A stretch of DNA of 64,000 nt from Tepidimonas thermarum (GCF_007556705.1 NZ_VJOL01000001.1:119851-183850); one strand, 5' to 3'. Positions 25,168-34,833 are shown, counted from the stretch's first letter. The notes: generated by a model not told the origin, from the sequence alone. Translations and numbers: made by a program.

Positions 25168-25193
25168 CAAAACTGAACGATCGTTCGGTTTTG
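25168..25193. promoter_or_regulatory. TetR-type operator upstream of fadB
   Basis: A 26-base palindrome with 13-base arms and a single mismatch pair, flanked by CAAAAC / GTTTTG and centred on GAACGATCGTTC. It sits directly upstream of the fadB operon in the 121-base gap after livF. Such sites are typical of acyl-CoA-responsive TetR repressors (FadR/PsrA/FadP types). No TetR gene is in the window, so the repressor acts in trans. Confidence 0.72.
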
Positions 25194-25262
25194 CGGAAAT
25201 TCTAGGCCGCAAAGCGCGCTTTGCCCACGGTCAAGTGTCGCGCGTTTGTCTGTCGCACGGGG

Positions 25263-25961
25263 TCAGCCGACTTCCAGCCACTCCCTGCGCACGTAGGGGT
25301 TGGCCTGCAGCACTTCGGGCGTGCCGTCGAAAACGATGCTGCCGTGCCCCATCACCAGCGCGCGATCGGACACCGTCAGCGCGATGGTGAGCTTTTGCTC
25401 GATCAACAGCACCGACACCCCTTTGGCCTTGAGCGCACGCAGGTAATCGGCCACCTGCTCGACGATCTTGGGCGCCAGACCCTCGGTGGGCTCGTCGATG
25501 ATGATGAGATCCGGGTCGCCCATGAGCGTGCGGCACAGCGTCAGCATCTGCTGCTCCCCGCCCGACATCACGCCGGCTTCGGTGTGCTGGCGCTCCTTGA
25601 GGCGTGGGAACAGCGCGTACATGTCGTCGAAGCTCCAGCGCCCCCCCTTGCCCGATGCTTTCTGCCCCAGCATCAGGTTTTGGTGCACGGTCAGCTTGGG
25701 GAAGATGTCGCGGCTTTCCGGCACGTAGCCGATGCCCAGGTGCGCCACCTCGTAGGGCTTGAGGCCGGTGATGCGCTGGCCCTTCCAGCGGATGTCCCCT
25801 TCGGCGTCGACCAGGCCCATGATGGCCTTGGCCGTGGTGGAGCGCCCCGAGCCGTTGCGGCCGAGCAGGGCCACGATCTCGCCCGGGGCAACCTTGAAGT
25901 GCACCCCGTGCAGCACGTGGCTTTTGCCATAGAAAGCGTGGAGGTTGTCGATTTCAAGCAT
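25263..25961 (-). CDS. livF: ABC transporter ATP-binding protein, LivF type
   Basis: 232-residue ATPase of a branched-chain amino-acid-type importer. Signature MSGGEQQ, Walker B LIIIDEP and switch His regions are present. The Walker A motif reads GRNGSGRST (residues 34-42): Arg40 stands where the catalytic Lys is expected. The start at 25961 (MLEIDNLHAFYGKS) is the family start. Last gene of the transporter operon, 34 bases after livG. It may depend on LivG for ATP hydrolysis. Confidence 0.93.
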   Translation of the reverse strand: MLEIDNLHAFYGKSHVLHGVHFKVAPGEIVALLGRNGSGRSTTAKAIMGLVDAEGDIRWKGQRITGLKPYEVAHLGIGYVPESRDIFPKLTVHQNLMLGQKASGKGGRWSFDDMYALFPRLKERQHTEAGVMSGGEQQMLTLCRTLMGDPDLIIIDEPTEGLAPKIVEQVADYLRALKAKGVSVLLIEQKLTIALTVSDRALVMGHGSIVFDGTPEVLQANPYVRREWLEVG

Positions 25962-25995
25962 GGGCAAGTCCGAGCAATGGGCCAGCTCCGGTGGG

Positions 25996-26793
25996 TCAAT
26001 GCGCGGCTTCGGCGGCCTGCTGCTCGGCCAGCACCGAGCCGAGATAGGCCTCCTGCACGCGGGGGTTGTTCTTGACCGCCTCGGGCGTGTCAAAGGCAAT
26101 CACCTCGCCGTAGACGACAACGGCAATGCGATCGGCCAACCCAAACACCACCCCCATGTCGTGCTCCACGGTCAGCAGCGTCTTGCCCACGGTCACCTCG
26201 CGGATGAGCTCGATGAAACGCCGGGTCTCGCTCTTGCTCATGCCCGCGGTGGGCTCGTCGAGCAAGATGACGTTGGCGCCGCCGGCGATCGTGATGCCGA
26301 TTTCGAGCGCGCGCTGCTCGGCGTAGGTCAGGTTCATCGCCAACACGTCGCGCTTTTTGTGCAGACCGATGCGGTCGAGCAAGGCCTCGGCGCGTTCGTT
26401 GGCGTCTTCCAGGTCGGCCAAAAACTTCAGGAAGGTGTAGCGATAGCCCAGGCTCCACAGCACGCCGCAGCGCAGGTTTTCGAACACGCTGAGCTTGGGG
26501 AAGATGTTGGTGATCTGAAAGCTGCGGCTGAGTCCCAGGCGATTGATTTCGAACGGCTTTTTGCCATCGATGCGCTGCCCGTTGAGCCAAATTTCGCCGC
26601 TGGAGGGCGCAAAGCGCCCGCTGATCAGGTTGAACAGCGTCGATTTGCCGGCGCCGTTGGGTCCGATGACCGCAACGCGTTCGCCCGGCTGCACCACCAA
26701 GTTGGCGCCGCGGATGATTTCGGTCTTGCCAAAGCGCTTCCAGACGTCGCGCAACGCCAGCGCAGGGGTCGTTGCCGAGGGGGTGTCGTGCAT
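25996..26793 (-). CDS. livG: ABC transporter ATP-binding protein, LivG type
   Basis: 265-residue ATPase with canonical Walker A GPNGAGKST (about 44-52), a diverged signature region NLTYAEQRALEIG in place of LSGGQ, and Walker B NVILLDEP. LivG-type subunits often carry such a diverged signature. It pairs with LivF to energise LivH/LivM. One base separates it from livM, so translation is coupled. Confidence 0.94.
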   Translation of the reverse strand: MHDTPSATTPALALRDVWKRFGKTEIIRGANLVVQPGERVAVIGPNGAGKSTLFNLISGRFAPSSGEIWLNGQRIDGKKPFEINRLGLSRSFQITNIFPKLSVFENLRCGVLWSLGYRYTFLKFLADLEDANERAEALLDRIGLHKKRDVLAMNLTYAEQRALEIGITIAGGANVILLDEPTAGMSKSETRRFIELIREVTVGKTLLTVEHDMGVVFGLADRIAVVVYGEVIAFDTPEAVKNNPRVQEAYLGSVLAEQQAAEAAH

Positions 26794-26794
26794 A

Positions 26795-28087
26795 TCAGGC
26801 CATCTCCCGCCGTTTGATTTCCTTTTCGATGTCGACCTGGATCTCGCTCCAGTGTTCGCGGAAGCGCCGCCGCGCCACCTCGAACAAACCGATGCCGGTC
26901 AGCATCACGAATGCGCACCCAAACCAGCTCTCGGCCGCGTGTGCATTCAGCGTCACCCCCAGGTATTGCATTTGCGAACCGATCGCCGCGTTGAGCTGCA
27001 GGTGGTAGACCATCTCGACGATGCCGCCAGCCCCCAGCAGCGCCACCAGCGCGGTGCCCGCCAGGGCCAAATAGCTGACCCAGAGTTCGCGCAGCCGCCC
27101 AAACGCCGCCACCCGCAGGTTCATCATGATCAGGCTGGCGATGCCACCGGGCGCGTACATGACCATGAACAGGAACACCAACCCCAGGTACAGCAACCAG
27201 GCCTTGGTGAGCTCGGACAACAACACCAGCGCCAGCACCATCAACACGCCGCCGATGACCGGCCCGAAGAAAAACGTCGCGCCGCCCAGAAAGGTGAACA
27301 GCAGGTAAGCACCCGAGCGCAGCGGTCCGACCACCTCGGCCGTGACGATTTCGAACTGAATCGCGCCCAGCCCACCGGCCACGCCGGCAAAGAAGCCCGA
27401 AATCATGAACGCCAGGTAGCGCACCACTTGCGTGTTGTAGCCGATGAACTCCACCCGCTCGGGGTTGTCGCGCACCGCGTTGAGGATGCGCCCCAGCGGC
27501 GTGCGCGTAAAGGCGTACATCGCCGCCACGCACACAAAGGTGTAGACCGCGATCAGGTAGTACACCTGCACCGCCGGCCCGAACGTGATGCCCAACACCG
27601 GCTCACCGACGACACGGTTGGCACTGATGCCCGCCTCGCCACCGAAGAAATCGGAAAACATCAGCGACATCGCAAACACCAGCTCGCCCACGCCCAGCGT
27701 GATCATGGCAAAGGGCGTGCCGGCCTTCTTGGTCGTCACGTAACCAAAAAGCACGGCAAACGCAAAGCCCGCCAACCCGCCCACCAGTGGGATGAGCGAC
27801 ACCGGCAGCCACAGTGCGCCCGCCGACACCTTGAGCAGGGTGTGGATGGCCACATACGAGCCCAGGCCGCTGTAGACCGCGTGGCCAAAGCTCAGCATGC
27901 CCCCCTGCCCCAGCAGCATGTTGTACGACAGGCAGGCGATGATGGCGATGCCCATCTGCGCCAGCATGCTGATCGACAGGTTGCTGGTGAACAGCTGGGG
28001 CGCCACCAGCAACACCAGTGCAAACAGCGTCCAGATGATCCAGCGCCCGACGTTGTAGGGCTTGAACTGGTAGTAGGCCTTGCTCAT
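26795..28087 (-). CDS. livM: ABC transporter permease, LivM type
   Basis: 430-residue inner-membrane permease with about ten hydrophobic segments and the LivM hallmark YNMLLGQGGMLSFGHA (about 55-70). It is longer than many LivM proteins: an extra segment of about 70 residues near the C-terminus precedes a charged tail (EIQVDIEKEIKRREMA). Forms the channel with LivH. The first 30 residues contain a short amphipathic stretch before TM1. Confidence 0.93.
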   Translation of the reverse strand: MSKAYYQFKPYNVGRWIIWTLFALVLLVAPQLFTSNLSISMLAQMGIAIIACLSYNMLLGQGGMLSFGHAVYSGLGSYVAIHTLLKVSAGALWLPVSLIPLVGGLAGFAFAVLFGYVTTKKAGTPFAMITLGVGELVFAMSLMFSDFFGGEAGISANRVVGEPVLGITFGPAVQVYYLIAVYTFVCVAAMYAFTRTPLGRILNAVRDNPERVEFIGYNTQVVRYLAFMISGFFAGVAGGLGAIQFEIVTAEVVGPLRSGAYLLFTFLGGATFFFGPVIGGVLMVLALVLLSELTKAWLLYLGLVFLFMVMYAPGGIASLIMMNLRVAAFGRLRELWVSYLALAGTALVALLGAGGIVEMVYHLQLNAAIGSQMQYLGVTLNAHAAESWFGCAFVMLTGIGLFEVARRRFREHWSEIQVDIEKEIKRREMA

Positions 28088-28105
28088 GGTTGGGTCTTGA
28101 GGGGT

Positions 28106-29122
28106 TCAGTGGTCGCGCGTGCCCAGCAGCCCTTTGGGGCGGAAAATCAGCACCAGCACCAGGAAGAGATAGGGCAGCACCGGTGCCACCTGCGACAGCG
28201 TCAGCTTGAGGAAATCGTTGTTGCGCATCGACTCGGACAGCGCCAGCCCCACGCCCTCGAGCAGTGACCCGATGGAGTGGTCCATCGATACCGCAAACGT
28301 CTGGATCACGCCGATCAGCAGCGACGCCAAAAACGCACCCGGCAACGACCCCAGCCCGCCGATCACCACCACCGCAAACACCAGCGACCCCAGCGTGGCC
28401 GCCATGGCCGGCTCGGTCACAAAGGTGCTGCCGCCGATCACACCGGCCAGCCCGGCCAGGCCCGTGCCGGTGCCGAACACCAGCATGAACACCCGCGGCA
28501 CGTTGTGGCCGAGCGCTTCCACCATCTGCGGGTGGGTCAGCGCCGCCTGGATCACCAGCCCGACGCGCGTGCGTGTGATCAGCAGCCACAACCCGAGCAG
28601 CATCAGCACCGCCACCACCATCATGAACGCCCGCGTGGCCGGAAACGGCGTGCACGCCGCCTGCGCGCACACCTCAGCCGCCGCCCGCCCCCACGCAAGG
28701 CCCATGGTGTCGTTGGCATGGTGAATCAGCGTAAACGCCGGTCCCTGCAACACCTCGGGCGGGCGAAAGTCCACCGCCGTGCGCCCCCACACCAGTTGCA
28801 CCAGCTCCAGCACGACGTAGGACAAACCAAACGTGATGAGCAGCTCCGGCACATGACCAAACGCATGCACCTTGCGCAAGCTGTAGCGCTCGAACAGCGC
28901 CCCGGCAACACCCACCAGCACCGGCGCGATGAACAGCGCCGGCCAAAACCCGATCACCCCGGACAGCGCGTACGCGAAATACGCCCCCAGCATGTAAAAG
29001 CTCGCGTGAGCGAAGTTGAGCACGCCCATCAGGGAAAAGATGAGCGTCAGCCCGGCGCTGAGCATGAACAGCAGCAGGCCGTAACTGACACCGTTGAGCA
29101 GCGAGACGATGACGAATTCCAT
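28106..29122 (-). CDS. livH: ABC transporter permease, LivH type
   Basis: 338-residue permease with about eight hydrophobic segments and the LivH motifs NGVSYGLLLFMLSAGLTLIF near the N-terminus and GVLNFAHASFYMLGAYFA (about 33-50). The start at 29122 (MEFVIVSLLNG) is the usual family start. It is slightly longer than E. coli LivH because of an inserted loop (about 130-155, rich in Ala/Cys) between membrane segments. It lies 147 bases after the binding-protein gene, with hairpins between. Confidence 0.93.
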   Translation of the reverse strand: MEFVIVSLLNGVSYGLLLFMLSAGLTLIFSLMGVLNFAHASFYMLGAYFAYALSGVIGFWPALFIAPVLVGVAGALFERYSLRKVHAFGHVPELLITFGLSYVVLELVQLVWGRTAVDFRPPEVLQGPAFTLIHHANDTMGLAWGRAAAEVCAQAACTPFPATRAFMMVVAVLMLLGLWLLITRTRVGLVIQAALTHPQMVEALGHNVPRVFMLVFGTGTGLAGLAGVIGGSTFVTEPAMAATLGSLVFAVVVIGGLGSLPGAFLASLLIGVIQTFAVSMDHSIGSLLEGVGLALSESMRNNDFLKLTLSQVAPVLPYLFLVLVLIFRPKGLLGTRDH

Positions 29123-29160
29123 GGCGGGGGCGTCACGAGGCAGCATCGAACAATCCCGAC

Positions 29161-29212
29161 GGCGGGCGCAGACCCGCCCCATCCGGCGGCCGTCGGTCCA
29201 ACGGCCGGCCGG
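29161..29212 (-). promoter_or_regulatory. Two intercistronic hairpins between binding-protein and permease genes
   Basis: One inverted repeat pairs 29183-29193 with 29201-29212 (one bulge, seven-base loop). A second pairs GGCGGG at 29161-29166 with CCCGCC at 29173-29178. Such GC-rich stems between a binding-protein gene and its permeases commonly protect the upstream mRNA or attenuate read-through, giving more binding protein than permease. No T tract. Confidence 0.4.
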
Positions 29213-29269
29213 ATTCGTCGGGGCATGAAAGTGGAAAAGCGCACCACGGGGGCAGCGCCCCCATGCGCA

Positions 29270-30571
29270 TCAGTTGGGCCGCTGCATGTTGCAGCTCGTG
29301 GGCGTGCTGGCCACATAGGCCGGGAATTCACGCACCAGCGCAAAGGTCATGCCGGTGTTTTCGACGCTGTAATTGAACTTGGCATCGGTCTTTTGCCAGC
29401 GCGACAGGTACAACGGCTGCTGCAGCTGGTGGTCGGTCTTGCGCATCTCGACCTCACCGCTGTAGCTGGTGAACTTCAGGCCCTCCAGCTCCTTGGCAAC
29501 CTTGACCGGATCGGTCGATTTCGCGCGTGCCATGGCCTCGGAGAGCGAGCGGTAGATGTGGATCACCGAGCCGGTGTAGAAGTCCGCGTTGAATTTCTTT
29601 TGGAATTCACGCTGCCACTGCTCGTACTCCCCGCCCATGTGGTAGTGGTTGTACGACACCTGGTACACCTTGCCCTCGGCGTTTGGTCCCAGCGCGGTTG
29701 GCGTGCCCGTGACCCCGGCGTAGTACGTGAAGAACTTGCCGCCGTAGCCGCCTTCGTTGGCCGCCTTGACCAGCAGCGCAAGGTCCGAGCCCCAGTTGCC
29801 GGTGATCACCGCGTCGGCGCCCGACGCCTTGATCTTGGCGATGTAGGGCGCGAAGTCGCGCACCTGGGCCAGCGGGTGCAGGTCCTCGCCCACGATTTGG
29901 ATGTCGGGCCGTTTGCGCGCCAGCAGCTCCTTGGCGTATTTGGCGACCTGGTGGCCGTGCGAGTAGTTTTGGTTGAGCAGATAGATCTTTTTGACGTCCG
30001 GCTGGTCTTTGATGAAGGTGGTCAGCGCCTCCATCTTCATGGAGGTGTCGGCGTCAAAGCGGAAGTGCCAGTAGTTGCACTTGCTGTTGGTGAAGTCCGG
30101 GTCCACCGCCGAGTGGTTGAGGAAGATCACCTCTTTGCCCGGGTTGCGCGCGTTGTGGCGCGCAACCGCCTCGATCAGCGCGCCAGCCACCGACGAGCCA
30201 TTGCCCTGCGTGATGTAGCGGATGCCCTGGTCGATGGCCGACTGCAGCGCCGTCAGGCTCTCGGCCGGGCTGAGCTTGTTGTCAAACGGCACCACTTCCC
30301 ATTTGACCCCGGCCAGGTTGTATTTGTTGGGGCCGCTGAACTTCTCGCCGAAAAACTGGAAGCTGCGCACCTGGTTCGAGCCCACGGGCGCCATCAAGCC
30401 CGACAGCGGATCGATCCACGCGATCTTGACGGTCTGCCCCGCCAGCGGCGCGTTGGCGGCTGCCTGGGCCTGGTCGCGCTTGGCCTGACGGGCGTTTTGG
30501 GCCTGCGCAACGCTGGCCAACGCCAGGCCCATCATGGCGGCCACGGCAACGGTCTTGAATGCGAACTTCAT
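29270..30571 (-). CDS. ABC transporter periplasmic substrate-binding protein
   Basis: 433-residue LivJ-like (type I periplasmic fold) binding protein with a classical signal peptide cleaved near VAQA-Q (residue 24). It follows the acyl-CoA ligase gene and precedes LivHMGF. It has an AGGAG Shine-Dalgarno and a 134-base leader. The family uses this fold for amino acids, amides and aromatic or aliphatic carboxylates. The ligase and beta-oxidation neighbours suggest a carboxylic acid here, but the ligand is not readable from sequence. Confidence 0.9.
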   Translation of the reverse strand: MKFAFKTVAVAAMMGLALASVAQAQNARQAKRDQAQAAANAPLAGQTVKIAWIDPLSGLMAPVGSNQVRSFQFFGEKFSGPNKYNLAGVKWEVVPFDNKLSPAESLTALQSAIDQGIRYITQGNGSSVAGALIEAVARHNARNPGKEVIFLNHSAVDPDFTNSKCNYWHFRFDADTSMKMEALTTFIKDQPDVKKIYLLNQNYSHGHQVAKYAKELLARKRPDIQIVGEDLHPLAQVRDFAPYIAKIKASGADAVITGNWGSDLALLVKAANEGGYGGKFFTYYAGVTGTPTALGPNAEGKVYQVSYNHYHMGGEYEQWQREFQKKFNADFYTGSVIHIYRSLSEAMARAKSTDPVKVAKELEGLKFTSYSGEVEMRKTDHQLQQPLYLSRWQKTDAKFNYSVENTGMTFALVREFPAYVASTPTSCNMQRPN

Positions 30572-30668
30572 GGGCTTGTCTCCTGTTTGTAGGGATGGGA
30601 CGGTGTGAGCTTAGCCGTCTGTGACGCCGCCGTATTGAGGGAAACCCCGCAGACTTATCACCTTGGCG

Positions 30669-30688
30669 ACTGTCCTCGGGGTGACAGT
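30669..30688. promoter_or_regulatory. Inverted repeat in the leader of the binding-protein gene
   Basis: ACTGTC and GACAGT separated by eight bases, in the gap between the ligase stop and the binding-protein start. It could be a regulator half-site pair or a weak hairpin. No convincing -35/-10 pair was found nearby. Confidence 0.25.
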
Positions 30689-30705
30689 TGGCGGCGCCAC
30701 CCGGC

Positions 30706-32343
30706 TTACAGACCCGGCAGGCGGTAGTCGGCCAGCATCTCGCGCAGCTTGACTTTTTGCATCTTGCCGGTGGCACCAAGCGGTATCGCATCGACGAAGA
30801 CGACGTCATCGGGGATTTGCCACTTGGCCAGCTTGCCCTCGTAGAAGGCGAGCAGCTCTTCGCGCGTGACCTCGGCACCGGGCTTTTTGACCACGACGAC
30901 GATGGGCCGCTCATCCCACTTGGGGTGCTTGACCCCGATGCAGGCGGCCATCATCACGGCCGGATGGGCCATGGCGATGTTTTCGACGTCGATCGAGCTG
31001 ATCCACTCCCCGCCGGACTTGATGACGTCCTTGCTGCGATCGGTAATCTGCATGTAGCCGTCGGGGTCGATGGTGGCCACGTCACCCGTGGGGAACCACC
31101 CGTCCACCAGCGGGCTGGGTTTGTCGCTGTGGTAGTAGTCGCGGATGACCCAGGGGCCACGCACCATGAGCTCGCCCTGGCTTTGACCATCCCAGGGCAG
31201 CTCGCGGCCTTCGGCGTCGACGATTTTCATGTCGATGCCGAAAATGGCGCGCCCCTGCTTGAGGCGGATCTTCATTTGCTCGGCCTCGGGTAGGCTCAGG
31301 TGCTTGTTCTTGAGCGTGCACAACGTTCCCAATGGGCTGAGCTCGGTCATGCCCCAGGCGTGCAGCACTTCGACACCGTATTTCTCGCGGAACGCGGTGA
31401 TCATCGCCGGCGGGCACGCCGAGCCACCGATGACCGTGCGCTGCAGCGCCGGCAGCGTCAGCCCGTTGGCGTCCATGTGCGACAGCAGCATCTGCCACAC
31501 GGTGGGCACGCCGGCGGCCATGGTCACGCCCTCGGCGGCCAGCAGCTCATACACCGACTTGCCGTCGAGCTGTCCACCCGGAAAGACGAGCTTGCAGCCC
31601 ACGGCCGCCGCAGAGTACGGTATGCCCCAGGCGTTGACGTGGAACATGGGCACCACCGGCAGCACCGCATCGCGCGCGCTCAGGCACATCACATCGGGCA
31701 GTGCCGCCGCGTAGGCGTGCAAGATGGTGGACTTGTGGCTGTAGAGCGCCGCCTTCGGGTGGCCGGTGGTGCCGCTCGTGTAGCACATGCTGCTGGCCGT
31801 GTCGTCGGAAAAGCGCGGCCAGTCATAGGTGGTGTGGTGGCCGCCGATCCAGGATTCGTAGCTCACCAGGTTGGGCACGGCCCCGTCGGCCGTCAGGCGG
31901 GCCAGGTGCTCGTCGTCGCACAGGGCGACCCAGCGCTGCACCGTGGGGCACTTGCCATGGATGGCCTTGATGATCGGCCAAAACGTCATGTCAAACGCCA
32001 GCACCCGGTCTTCGGCGTGGTTGACGATCCAGGCGATCTGCTCCGGGATCAAGCGCGGGTTGATGGTGTGCAGCACCCGCCCGGACCCGCTGACCCCAAA
32101 ATACATCTCGAAATGGCGGTAGCCATTCCAGGCCAGGCTGGCCACGCGCTCGCCCGGCGCCAGCCCCATCGCATCCAGCGCATGGGCCAGCTGACGCGCG
32201 CGCTTGGCCGCGTCGCCGTAGGTGGTGCGGTGGATGTCACCTTCGACGCGGCGCGAGACGATTTCGACGTCGCCGTGGTGGCGCGCCGCATGTTCGATCA
32301 AATCGGCAATGAGCAGGGGACGATCTTGCATCAGGCCCAGCAT
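30706..32343 (-). CDS. Fatty-acid/carboxylate-CoA ligase (AMP-binding)
   Basis: 545-residue adenylate-forming ligase. ATP/AMP motif [13 protein letters not shown] near residue 182, GMTELSP near 330, [19 protein letters not shown] (about 415-433), and the C-terminal catalytic Lys in GATGKMQK. Converts a free acid plus CoA and ATP to acyl-CoA. Resembles medium/long-chain ligases of the AlkK type. The start at 32343 ([11 protein letters not shown]) matches that family. First gene of the minus-strand uptake and oxidation block and divergent from the Crp/Fnr gene. Confidence 0.92.
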   Translation of the reverse strand: MLGLMQDRPLLIADLIEHAARHHGDVEIVSRRVEGDIHRTTYGDAAKRARQLAHALDAMGLAPGERVASLAWNGYRHFEMYFGVSGSGRVLHTINPRLIPEQIAWIVNHAEDRVLAFDMTFWPIIKAIHGKCPTVQRWVALCDDEHLARLTADGAVPNLVSYESWIGGHHTTYDWPRFSDDTASSMCYTSGTTGHPKAALYSHKSTILHAYAAALPDVMCLSARDAVLPVVPMFHVNAWGIPYSAAAVGCKLVFPGGQLDGKSVYELLAAEGVTMAAGVPTVWQMLLSHMDANGLTLPALQRTVIGGSACPPAMITAFREKYGVEVLHAWGMTELSPLGTLCTLKNKHLSLPEAEQMKIRLKQGRAIFGIDMKIVDAEGRELPWDGQSQGELMVRGPWVIRDYYHSDKPSPLVDGWFPTGDVATIDPDGYMQITDRSKDVIKSGGEWISSIDVENIAMAHPAVMMAACIGVKHPKWDERPIVVVVKKPGAEVTREELLAFYEGKLAKWQIPDDVVFVDAIPLGATGKMQKVKLREMLADYRLPGL

Positions 32344-32519
32344 GGAACGGCTCTCCTTCGTAGACAGGTCGGCTGCGCCGGTATGGCCCGCCGACTCCGC
32401 TAAGCTTACGACTATGGCAAGGCCGCGCCCGTCCCGGCATTGAGGCAAACCCGAGGAATGGCCGGCATTTGTCGCCCACCGGACAGCTCGCCACGTGGCG
32501 CTGCGCAACCTCCCCCACC

Positions 32520-33203
32520 ATGACCCTCGACACCCGCACCCCGGCCCGCGTCTTCCTGTCCCAGCAGCCTTGGTTCGGCACGCTCGACGCCGCCACCCGC
32601 CAGACCCTGATCGACGCGATGGTCCTGCAGCGCGCCGCGCGCGGCGAGCTGCTGATCCGCCGCGGCACGCCGGTGGACGCGTGGTGGGCGGTGCTCTCCG
32701 GCATGGCCAAGCTGCAGACCGAGGGGCCCGATGGTCGGGTGTCGGCCTTTTTGGGCGTGCCCGCCGGCGACTGGTTTGGCGAGGGCACCGTGCTCAAGGG
32801 CGGCCACTGGCGCTACGACGTGCTGGCACTGCGCGACACCACGCTCATCGGGCTGCCGCTGCCGCATTTCCAGCAGCTCTACCACAGCAGCCTGGCCTTC
32901 AACCACTTCTTGGTGGAGCGGCTCAACCTGCGCCTGGGCCAGGCCATGACGGCCATCGAAGTCGGCCGGCTGCGCTCGCCCGAAGAGCGCGTGGCGCAAT
33001 ATCTGAGCATGTTTTGCGGCTCCGGCGTGCGCCGCATCACCTTGTCGCAGGAGGACCTGGGCCACCTGGCCGGCCTGTCGCGGCAGACCACCAACCGGGT
33101 GCTCAAGGCCTTTGAGGCCCAGGGGTGGATTTCGCTGGAATTCAGCCGTGTCGATGTGCTGCAACCCGAAGCGCTGGAAGCCATGCTGAGCCGCCGCGGC
33201 TGA
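32520..33203 (+). CDS. Crp/Fnr-family transcriptional regulator
   Basis: 227-residue regulator: cyclic-nucleotide-binding-like beta-roll (about 20-120) and a winged HTH (about 160-215, LSQEDLGHLAGLSRQTTNRV). It lacks the N-terminal cysteine cluster of FNR. The usual phosphate-binding cassette of CRP (RxSxxGE) is not evident: the region reads GVPAGDWFGEGTVL. The effector is therefore unknown. Divergent from the acyl-CoA ligase over 176 bases, so it may control that gene. The Crp-like regulators of Comamonadaceae acid-utilisation genes are the closest analogy; this is inference. Confidence 0.85.
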   Translation: MTLDTRTPARVFLSQQPWFGTLDAATRQTLIDAMVLQRAARGELLIRRGTPVDAWWAVLSGMAKLQTEGPDGRVSAFLGVPAGDWFGEGTVLKGGHWRYDVLALRDTTLIGLPLPHFQQLYHSSLAFNHFLVERLNLRLGQAMTAIEVGRLRSPEERVAQYLSMFCGSGVRRITLSQEDLGHLAGLSRQTTNRVLKAFEAQGWISLEFSRVDVLQPEALEAMLSRRG

Positions 33204-33251
33204 GGCCCTGCCCGCGGCAAGGTTGCCCATGCCGCCGCACAATGCGCGGCC

Positions 33252-34823
33252 ATGACCTGCCCCACCCCCGCGCTGACGCTGCAGCCCGCGCGCTATGCGG
33301 CGCTGGGTCCCGCATTTGCCTGCCCGGTATCCCCCCAGCCACTGCCCGCGCCGGCCTGGGTCGGCGTCAGCGCGGCTGCCGCGCACCTGCTGGGGCTGCC
33401 GGCCGACTGGGCCGACGAAACGCATTTGCACGCGCTCACCGGCAACCGCTTGCTGCCGGGCTCCGAGCCGCTGGCCACCGTCTACAGCGGCCACCAGTTC
33501 GGGGCCTGGGCCGGGCAGTTGGGCGACGGGCGCGCGCTGCTGCTGGGTGACCGCGCCGGCCCCGGCGGCGTCTGGGAAGTGCAGCTCAAAGGCAGCGGCT
33601 TGACCCCTTTTTCGCGCATGGGCGACGGCCGGGCCGTGCTGCGCAGCTCGATCCGCGAATTTTTGGCCAGCGAGGCCATGCACGCCCTGGGCATTCCCAC
33701 CACGCGCGCGCTGTGCGTGATCGGCTCGCCGGCGCCGGTGCGGCGCGAAACGCTCGAGACCGCGGCCGTGGTGACGCGGCTGGCGCCCAGCTTCGTGCGG
33801 TTTGGGCATTTCGAGCACTTCGCCAGCATCGGTGACCACGCGGCGCTGCGCACCTTGGCAGACTTTGTCATCGACCAGTTTTACCCAGACTGCCGCCGCG
33901 CCGATGGCCCGGCCGACCGCCCGCCCTGGCACGATCCGCGGCTCGACGGCCCGCCCGTGCCATGGGCCACCGACGGCTGCGCCAACCCCTACGCCCGGCT
34001 GTTGGAGGCGGTCGTGCGCCGCACCGCCACGCTGCTGGCCGCCTGGCAAGCCGTCGGCTTTTGCCACGGTGTGATGAACACCGACAACATGAGCATCCTG
34101 GGCCTGACGCTGGATTACGGGCCGTTTCAGTTCCTCGACGCGTTCGATTCGCGCCACATCTGCAACCACTCCGACCTTGGCGGGCGCTACGCCTACGCGC
34201 GCCAGCCGCAGATGGCGTACTGGAACCTGCATTGCTTGGCGCAGGCGCTGCTGCCGCTGCTGGACGACAGCGAGCAGGCGCTGGCGGCGTTGCGCCCGTA
34301 CCGCGAAACGTTTTGGACGGCGCTGCACCGGCGCATGAACGCCAAGCTGGGGTTGGGCGAGCCCCAGCCGGGTGATGCCGACCGGCTCGAAGCGCTGCTG
34401 CGGCTGCTGGAGGCGGACCGGGTGGACTATCCGATCTTCTGGCGGCGCCTGACCGACGCGGTCGCCGAGGGTGCGCTGTCGGCCAGCGCAGCGCAGGCGC
34501 AGGCGCAGGCGGCGCTGACACCGGTGCGCGATCTCTTTTTGCAGCGCGACGCCTTCGACGCCTGGGCCACCGAGTGGCGTCAGCGCGCCGCGGCAGACGG
34601 TGCGGCAGCCGCCGAGGCGCGCATGCGCGCGGCCAACCCACGGGTGGTGCTGCGCAACCACTTGGCCCAGCTTGCCATCGAGCGTGCCCAAGGCGGCGAT
34701 GCGCGCGGCGTGCAGGAACTGCTGCACGCCATCCAGCATCCATGGGATGAACCCGACGATGCCGCCCTGACCGACTTTCCACCCGCGTGGGCGGCGCAGC
34801 TGCACATCAGCTGCTCCTCCTGA
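33252..34823 (+). CDS. selO: SelO protein adenylyltransferase
   Basis: 523-residue SelO/YdiU pseudokinase-fold enzyme that transfers AMP (not phosphate) to protein hydroxyls, linked to redox stress. Visible: [18 protein letters not shown] (about 77-94), [20 protein letters not shown] (about 108-127), and the active-site region [13 protein letters not shown] with DYGPF. The protein ends ISCSS, the conserved C-terminal CxxS-like redox motif (the Cys site is selenocysteine in many eukaryotes). Followed 10 bases later by msrB, which strengthens the redox link. Confidence 0.95.
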   Translation: MTCPTPALTLQPARYAALGPAFACPVSPQPLPAPAWVGVSAAAAHLLGLPADWADETHLHALTGNRLLPGSEPLATVYSGHQFGAWAGQLGDGRALLLGDRAGPGGVWEVQLKGSGLTPFSRMGDGRAVLRSSIREFLASEAMHALGIPTTRALCVIGSPAPVRRETLETAAVVTRLAPSFVRFGHFEHFASIGDHAALRTLADFVIDQFYPDCRRADGPADRPPWHDPRLDGPPVPWATDGCANPYARLLEAVVRRTATLLAAWQAVGFCHGVMNTDNMSILGLTLDYGPFQFLDAFDSRHICNHSDLGGRYAYARQPQMAYWNLHCLAQALLPLLDDSEQALAALRPYRETFWTALHRRMNAKLGLGEPQPGDADRLEALLRLLEADRVDYPIFWRRLTDAVAEGALSASAAQAQAQAALTPVRDLFLQRDAFDAWATEWRQRAAADGAAAAEARMRAANPRVVLRNHLAQLAIERAQGGDARGVQELLHAIQHPWDEPDDAALTDFPPAWAAQLHISCSS

Positions 34824-34833
34824 GGCAACCACC

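Noticed and set aside
32344..32519. FNR or Crp box between the ligase and Crp/Fnr gene
   Set aside because: Only an 8-base TAAGCTTA palindrome (32401-32408) was found; no TTGAT-N4-ATCAA or TGTGA-N6-TCACA site.
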